Assembly (NCBI GenBank): GCA_948567375.1
Contig: OX419756.1
Location: 1,679,001 to 1,743,000 of the forward strand
DNA from: Lunularia cruciata
Taxonomy: Eukaryota; Streptophyta; Marchantiopsida; Lunulariales; Lunulariaceae
Reading direction: 5' to 3'
DNA length: 64,000 nucleotides
Shown here: positions 33,037-45,724 of the stretch, piece by piece
Layout of the letters: each line of letters begins with the position of its first letter
Numbering within the stretch: the stretch's first letter is position 1
The notes under the pieces: generated by a model
The model's input: only the letters and a program-made list of their open reading frames with translations
Told to the model about the DNA's origin: nothing
The model's database searches: none
Position numbers and translations under genes: made by a program

Positions 33037-33140
33037 AATATATTACAAAGTATGAGAAAATAATAGATATCTTAAATATATTATAAAGTATGAGAAAATA
33101 ATTGATATCTTAAATATATTATAAAGTACGAGAAAATATA
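33037..33140 (-). repeat. 38-bp tandem repeat (about 2.7 units) at the 5' edge of an NLR1 fragment
   Basis: Units start at 33037, 33075 and 33113, each AATATATTAYAAAGTAYGAG followed by AAAATAATWGATATCTTA (the third is partial). The CAAAGTATGAG part of the first unit is NLR1 coding DNA in reverse complement, so the array was formed from the element's own truncated end plus neighbouring AT-rich bases. Confidence 0.8.
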
Positions 33141-35150
33141 TGTATCATGTATCTTAATTTTCCATCCTTAACTGCGTGCGAAGATGGACACTCACGTCAC
33201 TTCACCACATAACGTCATCCGATCTAGCTTCTTACACGTCAAATTGGACTCATGTTCATTTCCGTGAAACTAAACAAACAAATAAATAATGAATAACACG
33301 TGCAAATCTTTATCTCTAAATCTTTTATACCACGTGAGATAACGAACCAATAAAACTAGGATGAATTCGACACCAACCTTAAAAAAGCGTAGAATTTCGA
33401 CCCTGAACACCATATGCGAGTCAGGAGGTTTAAAGGTAGGTGTGTTCAAATCGAAGTCCTCAAAGCCCCTTGGTCACTTTGAACTGGTTCTCTTTTTGTA
33501 TTTTCGTTTAAAATTTTAATTCAAATGTAACAGAAAAAACGCAGAAAGAAAAAATTTCTAACTGAGTGAAAGGTTTTTGGGGAATGTATTAATCTAATAT
33601 ATGTAGTTAGATTTTCAATCACACGAAATATGGTGAAATTATTCTTTTGTTTCTTTAAACTTGGAGTTTTATCTACCTCCGAATTTATGAATAAATTTTA
33701 ATTACGGTGCATACATTTACCATAATTTATCCAAAGTGTATCATTTTTGATTTTAATTTTATAATTTATCTTACACAACATATATCCTTTGCTTCGTAGA
33801 GAATATTGCAGGTGTAATTTACTACACAGTTATCACAAGTAATCTTTTGACTTACATTAACTCTATCTATGTGTTGTAGGATAAATTTCTATCCCGATAT
33901 CATTAAAGCTTAATCCGATTTTACTTCTTAAGTACTATCCTTGTAAGTTTGAGTGTTCTTCCCCTGTTTCTTCTCATCCTATGCGTGTAGCTTTTATTTT
34001 CAATTTTTATATCTAGAATTAGTTCTATGTTTAATTTAAAGGGCATTCAGTTCTCTTCTTGACTGGAACAGCACGAGAGAGAATTTTTTCCTGTTGTTTA
34101 CATACATATCCAACCTCTGAAAGATTATGACGGGAAACTTCTTGCCCAAACTGTTTTTTTATTTTCAATTATCCTGAGATCGGGAAAAATTGCTTAACGC
34201 ATTTCTCTGGACTGTCTTACGGAACCATTCGGAAATGTTATGGACCAGGCTAAAGCAGAACTGGAAATCCAAATTCGATTCCCATCGTGTAGATTTATCA
34301 TCATTTCTTGGCATTCCTTTCCATTCCATTCCGTTGGCAACCTCCCTTGCCGAAGTTTATTCATCGTCGAACGAAAATGCAGAACTAAAATCGATCCGCG
34401 CGTCTTCACTATTGAAAGATGACAAGGGTTGAACAGCAAGAAAAACATAATATCAATGTACAGTCATTACTTCCTGGAGTCGATGACCGGGAAGCAACTT
34501 CACGTCATCAAAATCGAGTGTTTTGAAAAGATTTGATAACTTTCGTTGATTAAGAATCTCAAAAATGGAAATTTAAGCTATTGGCTATGTCCTTTTCATT
34601 CGTGGTATGATCTTCCTTAAATATTATTCTCGACTATGTATTGTTCGGGAACATTTCCTCGTACTTCTGCTTTCTACACATTGCATGACCTGAAATCAGA
34701 AACAAGTGAAAAAAATAAATGTATTGGAGCTATATTTTAATTAAAATAAATTCATAGTAACTGTTTCACTTTTGTCAGTTCAATGATGAAAACGTATGAT
34801 AGATGTACCCACTTTTAACGGAGTGTCACAAGCTAATATTCCTAGTGGACAGTGTATGGGGGCAGTTAATCATTAGTCACCATTGTAAATTTATGGTGAA
34901 GAGAGACTCAAAACACTTGTATACTTTTCTTCCTATATATATTATTTTTTTAATTTTTTTTAAAAAGCAGGACTAGTGTCCCATTGACATTCTTTCGTGC
35001 ACATTGGTATTTCATTTCTCATTTTCTGTAATATGGTATTAGATCAAGAGCAATTGTGATAAGTTTTGAGTTCAAATTGGTCAAAGGGTTCCTATTGCTC
35101 TGATTTTATCAATTTACGATAAGAATAAACTCATTACGGTCTGGTAGAAA
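33141..35150 (+). other. AT-rich unassigned DNA
   Basis: No domain, repeat family or gene structure recognised. An 80-codon ORF at 34190-34432 has overlapping ORFs of similar length on the other strand and in another frame, and no supporting context. Confidence 0.5.
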
Positions 35151-36145
35151 AATATATATAAATAGTATCCTGAAGGAAAGGAGAAAGTAATAAAAATCAT
35201 ACATAAGTGCAAGAGGGAAAAGGAGGAAGACCTTAGTCGTGTTGGGTGTGCTCACTACCACCACCCGTTGATGAAGATCCAAAGTTTGAGCACATTGCAA
35301 TGTGACTAATACACATTTTTTGGTAATATGATATGAGCATCGCTAGAAAGACAAGCAATGCCTCCTCTATTTCAATGAACCCTAAGTTGCAACCCTGAGG
35401 AGACCATTGAAGTGGTGATGAAGGTGCCAAACAAATCTCAATTACCAAAGGGGCAAAGGTAATGGAGGACAACCACAGTGCATAATGGTCTTCCTTGCTC
35501 CTAGAGGCAATGGTCACTATTGCTCTTGCCTATGCGCCTGCTCATGCCACCACAATGTCATGCAAGGTGTGACAACCATATGTGAAAGTAACAGTATTTG
35601 CTCACACTTGACAAATAGGTGGTCCAAGTAGATCCAACCATCGCTCAATATGAACTTGGGCCTGTGTAGCTTGTAAGATCTGAGTGATTGTATCATAAAG
35701 AGCATCATGGACTATGGTGTGCTCCTCACCAAATGTACATTGTAAAAGGTGTATCCCTTGTAAATCATATGGGGAAACCACACGCATAGTGTTTTTGAAG
35801 CCTTATGAATGTTGGATGTTGATCACTCAACCTCAAGTGTAGTGTTGTGATAAACTCCTTAGAAGTAAATTATAAATCATCAATCAAGGGTGAAGCTTGA
35901 AGCCAAGCTCAAGAGCCTTTCTTCTTGCATGAGAGAATTCTAGCTCTATTAGGTAGAGGCGAATTAGTGAGGATGCTAGTAATTGAATGAGTGTGCATAT
36001 GCTCAATGAGATCCGTTTGAATCTTCCTAGAGTTTAGGAATACAAAGTCAATAAACTTGGGGAGTGATGTGCTTGCTAGGTATGGTAGTAAATCTTGAGC
36101 TAACCAAAGATATGACTAGAAAGCGTAAGTGCATGAATCTACTAT
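35151..36145 (-). pseudogene. NLR2 copy 2, 3' part (left of CV3)
   Basis: Minus strand: GIHLLQCTFGEEHTIVHDAL (the H...C...HDA pattern of the NLR CCHC block), the basic and Ser-rich tail, and a T/C-rich 3' UTR ending near GATACTATTTATATATAT at about 35151, like NLR2 copy 1. It is cut at 36145 by CV3, whose 5-bp duplication ACTAT lies at 36141-36145. Confidence 0.75.
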
Positions 36146-36557
36146 TGTAAAAGATGGAGAATGAGGAGAGAAACAGGAGAATTGAAGATCACATTAGGAC
36201 ACTTGAGTGTGGGAAACTCCAAGTGCCTAGCATAATCTTTGGTTTTGGTATTTATAAGGAGCATACAAGGTTCTTGAGAAGCTTCTCAAAAAGTTTCCTT
36301 GAGTCTCTTTCTTGGAGTTCAAGTCAAGTTAATCAAGAAGCTTCTCAAGAAGCTTCCTTCTAGAAGCTACTTACTTGGGGTGCAAGCTAAGCTAGTTGGA
36401 AGCTTTTAGAAGCTACCTACTTTGGGTGCAAGATAAACTAGTTGAGAAGCTTCCCAAGAAGCTTACTAGATACTTTTGGACTATTCTAGACTAATTTGGC
36501 CTATTTGCAACATTTTTAGCCCTAACTAACTTTGTTGCTAAACTCCCTATTGTTACA
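36146..36557 (-). repeat. 3' LTR of CV3 (412 bp)
   Basis: Minus strand starts TGTAACAATAGGGAG, after the polypurine tract (complement of TATTCCCCCACC at 36558-36569), and ends CATCTTTTACA. GAAGCTTC units are present but decayed. Confidence 0.9.
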
Positions 36558-36569
36558 TATTCCCCCACC

Positions 36570-39500
36570 ACTAGTTGGTGACGTCCTTGTTGCCATTCAA
36601 GCTTCAAACTCCTAGATGGCTATTTGTGCATTTTGAAGATGAGAAAGAGGTTCCTATGTGGCATCATGAAGGCGATACCCTTTCCAAAGGACCTTGAATG
36701 CATATGTTGTCAATGGCTTTGTTGAATGTGATGACGTGCAAGGATACGATGAACTTCATACTCCTCATGATCATGGAGGAGGAGGAGGAGGTTAGACACA
36801 AGAGGAAAAAGAAGATGGGTTAGGAACAAAGAGATTCAACTTGGAAATGTGAAAGATAGGGTGGATGCGCATATGACAAGGCAAGGCAAGTCAATAAGCA
36901 ACAAGAGAGATGATTTGGGTGACATCAAAGAGTCCTATCCAATTAGGGGCAAGTTTACAAACTTGGGTATCAAGTGGGAGGGGTAGGTTACTAGAGGAGA
37001 GCATGAACTTATCACCAACTTGAAAGGTGAGATCATGATGATGGTAGTCCACATATTGTTTCTACCAATTTTGAGCAACAAGGAGATGAGATTTGGCTTG
37101 TTGGAAGGATTGGGATATAGTGGTCAAGAAGGTAGAAGTATGAGAGACATGAGATGGAGGACAAGCAAGAAGGGAATCTAGAACAAGTGGATGTTGGCCA
37201 AAATTGAGGAAGAAAGGAGGGAATCTAGTGCTTCTCTATTTGGAATTATTGTATGCAAACTCCACAACTTTAAGACATCTATCTCAATTGGTATGGTGGA
37301 TGTTTACAAAGGCACAAAGCATATCCTCCAAAGGTGAAATTTGCATGTTCAGTTTTTCTATCAGTTTGAGGATGATAGGCCGTGGACAAAGTAAGCTTGG
37401 TGTCGAGTATCTAGAAGAGTGCTTGCCAAAATTTCCCAGTGAATCAAGGATCACGGTCGGAAATGGGTGCACGTAGCATCTCATGATGCTTGAAGACAAT
37501 GTTGAAGTACATCTGTGCTAATGTTGGAGCATCCGTGGTATCAGAGGTTGTTGCCAAATGGATTTGATTACTTAGCTTATCCAAAAACACCACAATCACT
37601 ATGTGACCATTTTTGGTCTTTGGCAAGGACATGATAAAGCTCACATGTTCCCATTGAGCAGATGGAATGGGGAGTGGTTGAAGGAGCACACTTGTTTCTA
37701 GTTGTTGGCCTTGTTGCATTGGCAGTTCTCACACGATTGGACAAACTCTCAAACATCTTGTGTCATGTTGGGCCAATGTAATACTCCAAGGACAAGAGAA
37801 GAGAGAAAACACAGATTACACACTCAACATTCGGTGTCCCAAAGGAGCACCTTCTCTTTATTATATAGACAAAGAGGATCTCCTCCAAGGAACCTCTACC
37901 ATAGGATTAGGCACATAGATAGGTGACATGTCAGCAAGCTCCACCCTTGGATTAATTACTTGGATGGGTGACATGTCGGTCTAGGTCCTATCTGGTTGGT
38001 CAAACAAGCTTTGACCGGAGGGAATCTTTTAGGGAATCTTCATGTAGGAGTCTCAGAATCAAATGAGTAACGTACCATTGGAAAGCTCTCGATAAGACAA
38101 ACTAGGGGGAGGGAAGGCAAACCTTTCCTCTATTGAGCGGGGAAATTTGCATATTTTGAGGCCTAATTCATATGTTTAGGCATCCAAAATTGCCTTCAAA
38201 GATTTCAAGCATATTTTGATTCCTACTATATTAGAAGAAGTCCACTTTTGGTGATACCTCTTTCTTATCTGTTCAGTCCATCATGTGTAACATCCTTCCA
38301 GATGTTACCAAACCAATTCTCACCTATAAATTATATGTCTAGCTATTGGTTCTAAGGTTCTCAAGTCTATTTCGGATTTTGCTCTATTAGTAGAAGTACT
38401 CTTTTGGTGATACTTCTATTTGATCAATTTTGACAATCATGTATAACATCATTCTAGATGTTATCAAACCAAATTTCACATCTAGATCTTATGGCTACCT
38501 CTTGGTATTACAGACACCATCATTGGTGTAAGAGTGTACCCAAGGTCTTGTCCACACCCATGTGACTAGCAATTGGTAAGTCATGGGCTTCTTGGAGGTA
38601 CACAAGTCTGAGAACATCCTTGGGTGGAACATAAATCTGGTTCTCATAGAATAAAAGGCCTTCCTTGAAAAAGAAGATGTTGTACTCCTTATCACATGCT
38701 GCAAGATGATCTTGTACCATCTGAAAGAAAGGATCTTGCTATAAAGTATTCTTAAACTTGATTGGACTTTTGAACTTTGCAATTGATACCGTCGTTATTG
38801 CCACTATGATGAGAGGAAGAGACTTCAAATCATGTTGTCATGATAGGGCATTAGGAATGACATGGAACCAATTAGGTTTTTACTCAAGTTTGATGTCAAA
38901 CAATTGTAGTTGTTCCTCCCATCAAGGATGTCTACTCTTCATGTGTTTCAAGTGTTATATTTGCAACAAAGGTTTGTGATGAGTTTGCATGATCCCTTGT
39001 TTCCCCAAGAGATAATGCCTCCACATCTTAGTTGCATATACCATTGCTAGTTGTTCTTGATCTTGAGCAGAGTAATTTCTTTTTGTTCTATTTAGCCTAC
39101 GATACACAAACGCAATGGGATGTATTCCATTTGGGAATTCCTATTGCAACATGCCTCCAATTACAAAGTCAGAACCATCAAAATCAACCACACAAGGTAG
39201 TTGAGGATCATATGGTTGAAGAATGTGTCTTGAAGAAAATATATGTTTCAGCTTGTGGAATGCTTATTTGTGCTTGTTGGTCCACTAAAAGCTCAAGTTC
39301 TTCCCCAAGACATTGGTCAATGGTGCGGCTACATGAGCATAGTAGTGGATGAACCGTTGGTAAAAACTCACCAATCCATTAAATGCACTTCAAAGCCATT
39401 ACTAAGTAGGCCAGTGATGGCCTTGATTTTCTACTATTCCATCTTGACCCCCTCTAATGAGATCTTGTGACCCAAGAAGTAACTTCCTTTTGCCAAAAGG

Positions 39501-42130
39501 TACACTTTGACTTCTTGTAGTAAAACTTCCATTGTCATAGTCATCTTAGGACTTCTTGCATATGATTTGCATGTTTTGCCTTTGTCTTGCTATAGATTAA
39601 AATGTCATCCAAGAACACCACCACGTACCAATCCAATAGTCCATCCAACACCCTATGTATCTGATCCATGAAGACTGTTGGAGTATTAGTGAGCCCAAAA
39701 GGTAGAACTCTTCATTCAAATGCCTATACCTTATATGAAAGGTAGTCTTTTGCACATCCTTCCTATGAATGGGGATTTGCCAATAGCCTTTGTGAAGATC
39801 CAACTTGGAGAAGTATTGTGCTCCACTTAATTGATCAAGCAAGTCATCAATTTGAGGCAAGGGACATACATTCTTCACTATTTGTTTATTGAGCCCATGG
39901 TAATCAATATAGAAACAAAGTCTTCCATTCTTCTATGGAACAAATAGTATTGGTGCTCCCCAAGGAGATGTACTATGTTGTATGAAATCCTTCTCCAACA
40001 AGGGTTGTTTGCAACTCTATAAGGGTTACTTGCAACTATATAAGAGCTATTTACAACTCCTTGAACTCCTTTGGTGAGAGCCAATAGATTGGTCTATTCA
40101 CTAGAGTACTCCTTGGCAATAATTCAATCTTGAAGTGCATGTCACAATCAGAGTGTAATCCCTTTGGCAGATCATCTGGAAACACATCTAAACACTCCTA
40201 GACTATTTGATCAACCATTGTGTGTTGAGGTTTTTGATCCTCCTTAGATCCTCCATCCGCAATTGGTTTGATCCACACCGCACAAACAGACTTATCTTCC
40301 TCCAAAGCTTGCTCTTTGATTGCTTCACTAACAAATTTTCCACCTAGGGACTCATTTTCCTTCAAAGCTTGCTTTATGGCTGCTTCAAGACAATTTTCCC
40401 ATATTGGGACTCATCTTTGTCCAAAGCTTGCTCCATGGCTGCCTTCTTGACAAACTTTACACCTTGAGACTAACTATTCTTAGGTGTCTTACTCAGAGAT
40501 GTTAGACAACCTAATTAAAAATTACACCTTGGTGTTGTCCTTGAATTTGTTATCGGTTCCAATCAAATTGAACCTTATGACATTCAAGCCAAAGATAGAC
40601 CTAGATGATATCATAGTGTAGAGGTGCCACTACAAACCTTATACACTCCAAATAATCTTTCTCAATCTTGAAGGTAACAAGATGCAAGGTATGGAATGCA
40701 GAACACTTTCTACCATTCACTATGGATATCAATCTACTTCCAAGTACTAGCTTGATAGGAATACTTAATTCCTTTGCTTATTGTATGGACAAGCAATGTT
40801 TTGAACTTCCAAAATCAGCCAAAATTCTACAACCACGATCAAATGTCATACCTTGCAAGTGAAGCAAACTTGCAAATATTGAGCCTTTGATCCCATTGGA
40901 ACTAATCAAGTTCTCAATAGGCAGCTCAAAATCACCTTTTAGGGTTCCTTGTTTCCTTGATTATTTTGCTCTATAAACTCCATCTAGGCAACTTGTTTAT
41001 CTTGCACATTCTTCAACAAACATTCAACAATGTGATGTCCAATTTGGCAATAATAAAAACAACTACTATTTTATTGTAATTTTTCTCTATTTGTAGTGCC
41101 AAGTGGTCTGTGTTGATGGCACAATTTCCATTGGTGCCGGCTCCTCCACCTGTGTGCAATATATTGGTAGGTTCTTTGGAGGTCAAAGTCAAGACCAAGT
41201 TGTTGCAACCAAGGAATCTAAGCGTTTGGCCAACCACATTGACTTCCTCCAAGTGTTGTGGCTCTTGCATAATTACCTCTAATTTTGTTCATGACTTCAA
41301 GCTCCTCACAAATTGATCCAAAGCTTCACCTTCCAATATATTTAGAATTTGCATGATGGTGTTCTAGATTTTCATGATGTAACTTCTTACAAAGCCAATC
41401 TACTTCAACTCTACCAAATTATCTCGTGCAGCTTGTGTGACATTTATAGCTTGGTGCAGCTTGTGTGACATTTATAGCTTGGAATCGACCAATTATTGCA
41501 TTGTTGAATTTTGCCTATGTCAAGATTGGTGTAATAATTTTCCATTTAGCTTGCTCCACTTGGAATTGCCACCATGGCTTTGCTACTCCATCCAATTGGT
41601 TGGAAGCCAAGAGAATCTATTTCCATTCTTCTTGAACAATGGTAGCTTTGAAGTAACATTTGCAGTCAAACACAAAATTCTCCATTGCACCCGAGAGATT
41701 CTTTCCTTAAAAAACCTTAGATTTTGGAAATTAGATTTTGGTCTTCTCCTTCTCGAACTGGTACTCTTTCTATATGCTTTTATCATTGATGATCTTGTTC
41801 ATCCAACAATCAAGTAAGGTGCTCAATTTGTTACTGCATAGCAATGGTAACCTTGGGCATTGTTGCAATGGTTACTACTCTATCACACCACCCACAATGT
41901 ATCTAATTTATTAACATATAGATGCAACACGTCCATCATTCTCCATTAGTTACAACTAGAAGTAACGAGGGTTCCTAAGATAGGGTGATTGTATTCAAAA
42001 AATTCCTACCCAAAGCATAAGGTAATGAATTATGTGAAACAATGCTTGGGTAGTACTTGGACACAAAAATCCCAATGGTTTGGCAAAAATGGATTTGGTG
42101 GTCCATAAATTCCATCTATCTCATTCTTGC
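36570..42130 (-). pseudogene. CV3 gag-pol remnants
   Basis: Recognisable blocks on the minus strand: gag (QWRILCLTANVTSKLPLFKK region, about 41580-41790; EPQHLEEVN near 41260), protease end near 40600, 20-residue linker repeats (about 40270-40470), RT ([18 protein letters not shown] and SKLDLHKGYWQIPIHRKDVQ at 39878-39700), RNase H (about 39000-39400), integrase (HDLPIASHMGVDKTLG near 38580; MSLPKTKNGHIVIVVFLDK at about 37630; ISDRDP then a stop near 37450). Here the residue at the third catalytic position reads Glu (KTEHAN), unlike CV1 and CV2. The chromodomain is badly decayed at about 36600-36760. Confidence 0.8.
37777..38512. repeat. Probable solo LTR (736 bp) inside CV3 integrase
   Basis: The segment interrupts CV3 between WWWPNMTQ-type and GTLQR-type sequence. 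It begins TGTAATACTCCAAG and ends CTCTTGGTATTACA, near-perfect inverted ends of LTR type. It has no coding capacity. Flanking five-base copies are not clean (GCCAA and GACAC). No second copy is in the window, so the family is unknown. Confidence 0.65.
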
Positions 42131-42141
42131 TATGATACCAA

Positions 42142-42543
42142 TGTAAAAGATCAAGACCAAGGAGAGAAATAGGAGAATGGAAGATCACATTGGGACACTT
42201 GAGTGTGGGAAACTCCGAGTGCCTTGCATGAGCTTTGGTTTTGGTATTTATAGGAAGCATACAAGGCTCTTGAGAAGCTTCTCAAAAATTTTCCTTGAGC
42301 CACTTTCTTGGAGTGCAAGGCAAGTTAATCAAGAAGCTTCCTTCTAGAAGCTGCCTACTTGGCATGCAAGCTAAGCTACTTGGAAGCTTCTAGAAACTTC
42401 CTTCTAGAATCTACCTACTTGGAGTGCAAGCTAAACTAGTCAGGAATCTTCCCAAATACTTTTGGACTATTCTAGGTTAATTTGGCCTATTTGCTACTTC
42501 ATTAGCCCTAACTAACTTCAATGCTAAACTCTATATTGTTACA
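42142..42543 (-). repeat. 5' LTR of CV3 (402 bp)
   Basis: Ends as in the CV2 LTR. A perfect GAAnnTTCnnGAAnnTTC array lies at 42383-42400. The decayed initiator Met primer site follows at 42131-42141. Confidence 0.9.
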
Positions 42544-44369
42544 ACTATTGTGATGGGTCCTAACAAAAAAGGATGTCCATCATGTAAGAATCTTTTTGCT
42601 AAATGAGAGACCACAAGGACCCAAGCTTTGATATATGATTTTAGTGATGTGGCCTCTTGGTCTATGAGGCTGCATCTACCCATGACTATGAGAATGCTAT
42701 CTACTACTTATGCCACTCATTTGATAGCTATAGAAGAATGCATGGCCCTAAGAGTGTAGAGAAATTATACCAAATGGTGTTATCAAATATCCTCAAGTGT
42801 GGTAGCAATATCTCTAGAGGAGGGAAATTTTGTGCAAAATATGAGGTCCTAAGAAGTAAGATCATGCAAGAATAGAATAAGCTACTTGGATATTCCACAA
42901 CTAAGGTTAGAGATTAATATGGGATGTGGCTTTGACTAGGGTGTTTGAAATGAAAGTACTACTATAATCCTCTTATCCCAAAGGAGAGTTTTTACAATAA
43001 TCCTCCTATCCCAAAGGAGAGCCCAAAACTCTCAAACCACCAATCAAGACATAAAATCTTGGTAGGAAGTTAGAGGAAGTCAAGACCGTACATGGGCTCC
43101 AAAAGTTTTATTAACTAGTCTAGACTTGTAAACCACCCAAAACCTCCAAGCAAAGTGCGAAAGCAATATGCTCAAACTACATCCTCCAAAGGGCCCACTA
43201 TATAAATCTCATCCAAGAGGGAAGCAAAAAGATAAGACTAAAAATCAACTGTCACTTGTTGAAGAGTAGTGTAATGTGCTATGGCAAAGAGAAGCCATCC
43301 CAAGGGATATCCTTACCATGTGCACTTTATTGAATGCCAACTGTGTGAACTCTCCACTACTAGTATGGTGGCTATACAATAGAGGTGTCTCTATACCATA
43401 AAAAGTACATACAAATAGTATCAAGGAGGAGATATGATCTTCAACTAAGCAAAGAGCATGAAAAAATGCTAGACAAGAGATGGTATTGAAAGCATTTGAG
43501 ACATCAACTTGAACCACCACTCAATCTGGAAGAATGTCCAAGGTGCTCAAATGCCTAAAATCACTATCTCACACTTCCTTAGAGTAGCCATTGCAAACTA
43601 ATGAAGAGGCAACATGAAAAAAATAGTCTAATGCAATTGTAGAAAAAGAGCACAAGAAATCAAATGCAAAACAATATCTCCAATGGTAATGGATACACAC
43701 GTGAGGTCTCCTTTGTAAGATCTAGGAGACAAGAAGCATCACAAAGATGAGTTGCTCTAGGGAGCACCTTGCCTTAGGCAATGCACTCACTAAAAGCTAA
43801 TAGAAGAGGAAATCCCAAGTTTGGAGCATTTGGGGAGAGGCAATCCTCTAGGTGCTCAAAAACTAGCCTAGATGGTTCACCCATTGAGAAATGCGAGGAG
43901 TGGAGTAATGCATGAGCAAAGTAGGACTCAATAAGCTATAACTCCTCATCTATTTGGTAGTCATGGAAGATGGATAGGAGGTCCTTAGTGGTAGATAGAT
44001 GTAGTATCAATAAACCAAATAGAGTGTCCAAGGAGAAGAGCACTATTTGAGAGGGTGAGACTACTTGGGTTGCACATCTGTATTTACCTACCTAACTTAA
44101 CATCAAGGAGTAAAAAAGGTAATGATGCTTTGGTGGTAGGACATGGGGTTGTGGAGACTCTATAGTACACGGAGTAAGAACCTAGGCACTAATAGTGTCC
44201 TCCTTTTGGAAGGCTGCCCAATCTCCTTTCAAAAACCTATGAATCCTAGAGGCAATCTCACAATGTCTTAAAGCACTTCCATGAGCTAGAAGGAGTAATG
44301 TCTACTATGAGAAAAGAACCAATAAAGTCCAAGTGGAGACATCTCTGCCATGCTCAATGGCCATAATAT

Positions 44370-44422
<53 letters not shown>

Positions 44423-44742
44423 GTGTGTGTGTGTGTGTATGTGTGTGGAGCCAATTAGAGGGTGCAATGGAAAGGGAATCAGAGTGTACATATGTGGTCA
44501 AGGTAAAGTTGGTAGGAATGCTTGGAGAAGCTCCTACAAGTGTAACCAAGAATACAAGTCTTGGGGAGCTTGGAAAGCCACTACCAGCATACCAATAGGG
44601 TGGTCTAAAGGGGTAGGACTAGTAGTGGCCTTAGCTTGCATATGCAAGCAAGAGACCTCCTTCTATGGTAGGCAAGTTAAATCCTCTACCACTGACTTGG
44701 ACATTGATGGAGCGGGATGTATGGATGTGATAATGGCCTTGG
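42544..44742 (-). pseudogene. NLR2 copy 2, RT and upstream part (right of CV3)
   Basis: The minus strand at 43520-43245 encodes the RT block VVQVDVSNAFNTISCLAFFH, with SSLILFVCTFYGIETPLLYS, matching NLR1 VVLHVDVENAFNSISHASIF and SLIPFVRSFYVSPASLYY. The GDPLG-type block follows (RISLGMASLCHSTLHYSS). Near 42550-42640 it matches NLR2 copy 1 at 30740-30820. Upstream (to 44742) is decayed linker with a microsatellite. The methyltransferase-bearing gypsy element joins at 44743. Confidence 0.75.
44371..44452 (+). repeat. (GA)n(GT)n microsatellite
   Basis: About 50 bases of AG repeats followed by about 27 bases of GT repeats with a few TA interruptions. The ORFs that run through it on both strands are artefacts of the repeat. 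Confidence 0.95.
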
Positions 44743-44853
44743 TGTAGATGTCGTGCGTATATACATCGCTACACAACATACATCGCTGTCAACATCATAC
44801 ACTATAAAAGCACAACTCACACATAAGTCATACATAGACTCTAAAGTGCCACA
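44743..44853 (-). repeat. Candidate 3' LTR of the methyltransferase element
   Basis: On the minus strand it starts TGTGGCACTTTAG right after a polypurine tract (AGGGGGGCGAT, 44864-44854), contains a TATA-like CTTTTATAG, and ends CATCTACA. At 111 bp it would be a very short LTR. The left junction with NLR2 copy 2 is at 44742/44743. Confidence 0.5.
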
Positions 44854-45022
44854 ATCGCCCCCCTAGCTGGCGGTTAGGTCCCTCTAACTCCAGATAGCCA
44901 TCTACTCTAAGTATATGGTATACCCTCTAATGGGCAAAGATCAGGAGGCCGGGTGCTATGGAGCCCCATCGTTAGTCGCCTGTATGCAATCTATACCATA
45001 TAAAGAATGAACTAGCTATAGG

Positions 45023-45724
45023 TCAAATACATCTAGGACATAACCACTGTCCCTGAGGAACCAACATGAGGGGAGGAGTCATACATGCCATATGCCATCC
45101 TCTCGAACAGCTATCACACACTAACATAGTAGCAGCTCCACCAGAAGAGCCACATAACATACACCTCAAGCCTGTACGTACAAGTGCCAAGCTTGGGTCC
45201 ATAGTACCATCAATGTTTGGAAGGTGGCATGGCGCACAATTGCGCACATGATCCTTCCAAACAACACCATCACGTCCTTCTAACACAAGGACTCCAGATG
45301 GCAAAACCTCACGCACTCTCAAGATAGTGCGGCCCATAGAAACATCAAGTGTCATCGGTGTTGTCTGCTGTAGATATACATAGTCGCCTGGATGAAATCG
45401 ACGGATCGAGGGTCTATAACCTCCTCCTCGAATGGTAGCATAGCGTAAAGTATCTCTATGCTGAGCAATCACCAAGTTCTCAAAGGCCATCGGCATCACT
45501 CTCCGAAAGATCTCTGCCCGCTGAGAACATGCACTCATCCATACATCGGGGTCATCCAAGTCCAAAACTATAGTAGCATCTCGACGAATGGCTGCAGGTA
45601 AATCTGGATCTCGTCCATAGAGTAGGAAGTATGGAGAGAAGGATGCTAAGGAGGCTTGCCGGCTGAACCGATAGCCCATGGCCAACCAAGGTAACTGGAG
45701 ATCCCAATCTCCCAAGTGGCCTCT
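45023..45724 (-). CDS. Integrase C-terminus fused to a C4HC3 PHD finger
   Basis: In frame with the upstream integrase after a single TAG (45725-45727). The first part continues the integrase (GDWDLQLPWLAMGYRFSRQA; SFSPYFLLYGRDP) and an SH3-like tail (RFHPGDYVYLQ; LRVREVLPSGVLVLEGRDG). The last 46 residues (45163-45026) are a complete PHD finger: CMLC, CDSC, GWHMAC, and WLCPRC, giving C-x2-C-x11-C-x2-C-x4-H-x2-C-x14-C-x2-C. PHD fingers read the histone H3 tail, often its K4 methylation state. It occupies the place where chromoviruses carry a chromodomain, so a role in choosing the insertion site is likely. All eight zinc ligands are present. Confidence 0.88.
   Translation of the reverse strand, partial: RGHLGDWDLQLPWLAMGYRFSRQASLASFSPYFLLYGRDPDLPAAIRRDATIVLDLDDPDVWMSACSQRAEIFRRVMPMAFENLVIAQHRDTLRYATIRGGGYRPSIRRFHPGDYVYLQQTTPMTLDVSMGRTILRVREVLPSGVLVLEGRDGVVWKDHVRNCAPCHLPNIDGTMDPSLALVRTGLRCMLCGSSGGAATMLVCDSCSRGWHMACMTPPLMLVPQGQWLCPRCI

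Larger units (their letters stand above)
36146..42543 (-). mobile_element. Ty3/gypsy chromovirus CV3 (complete structure, decayed)
   Basis: LTRs 36146-36557 and 42142-42543, flanked by perfect 5-bp copies of ACTAT (36141-36145 and 42544-42548). The internal order matches CV2 on the minus strand. It carries more frameshifts and stops than CV1 or CV2, and a 736-bp solo-LTR-like insertion at 37777-38512. It splits NLR2 copy 2. Confidence 0.92.

Noticed and set aside
34190-34432. 80-codon ORF as a gene
   Set aside because: Overlapped by similar-length ORFs on the opposite strand and in another frame; nothing supports one over the others.
44350-44747. ORFs on both strands through the GA/GT microsatellite
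   Set aside because: Dinucleotide repeats give open frames in several phases; no domain outside the repeat.
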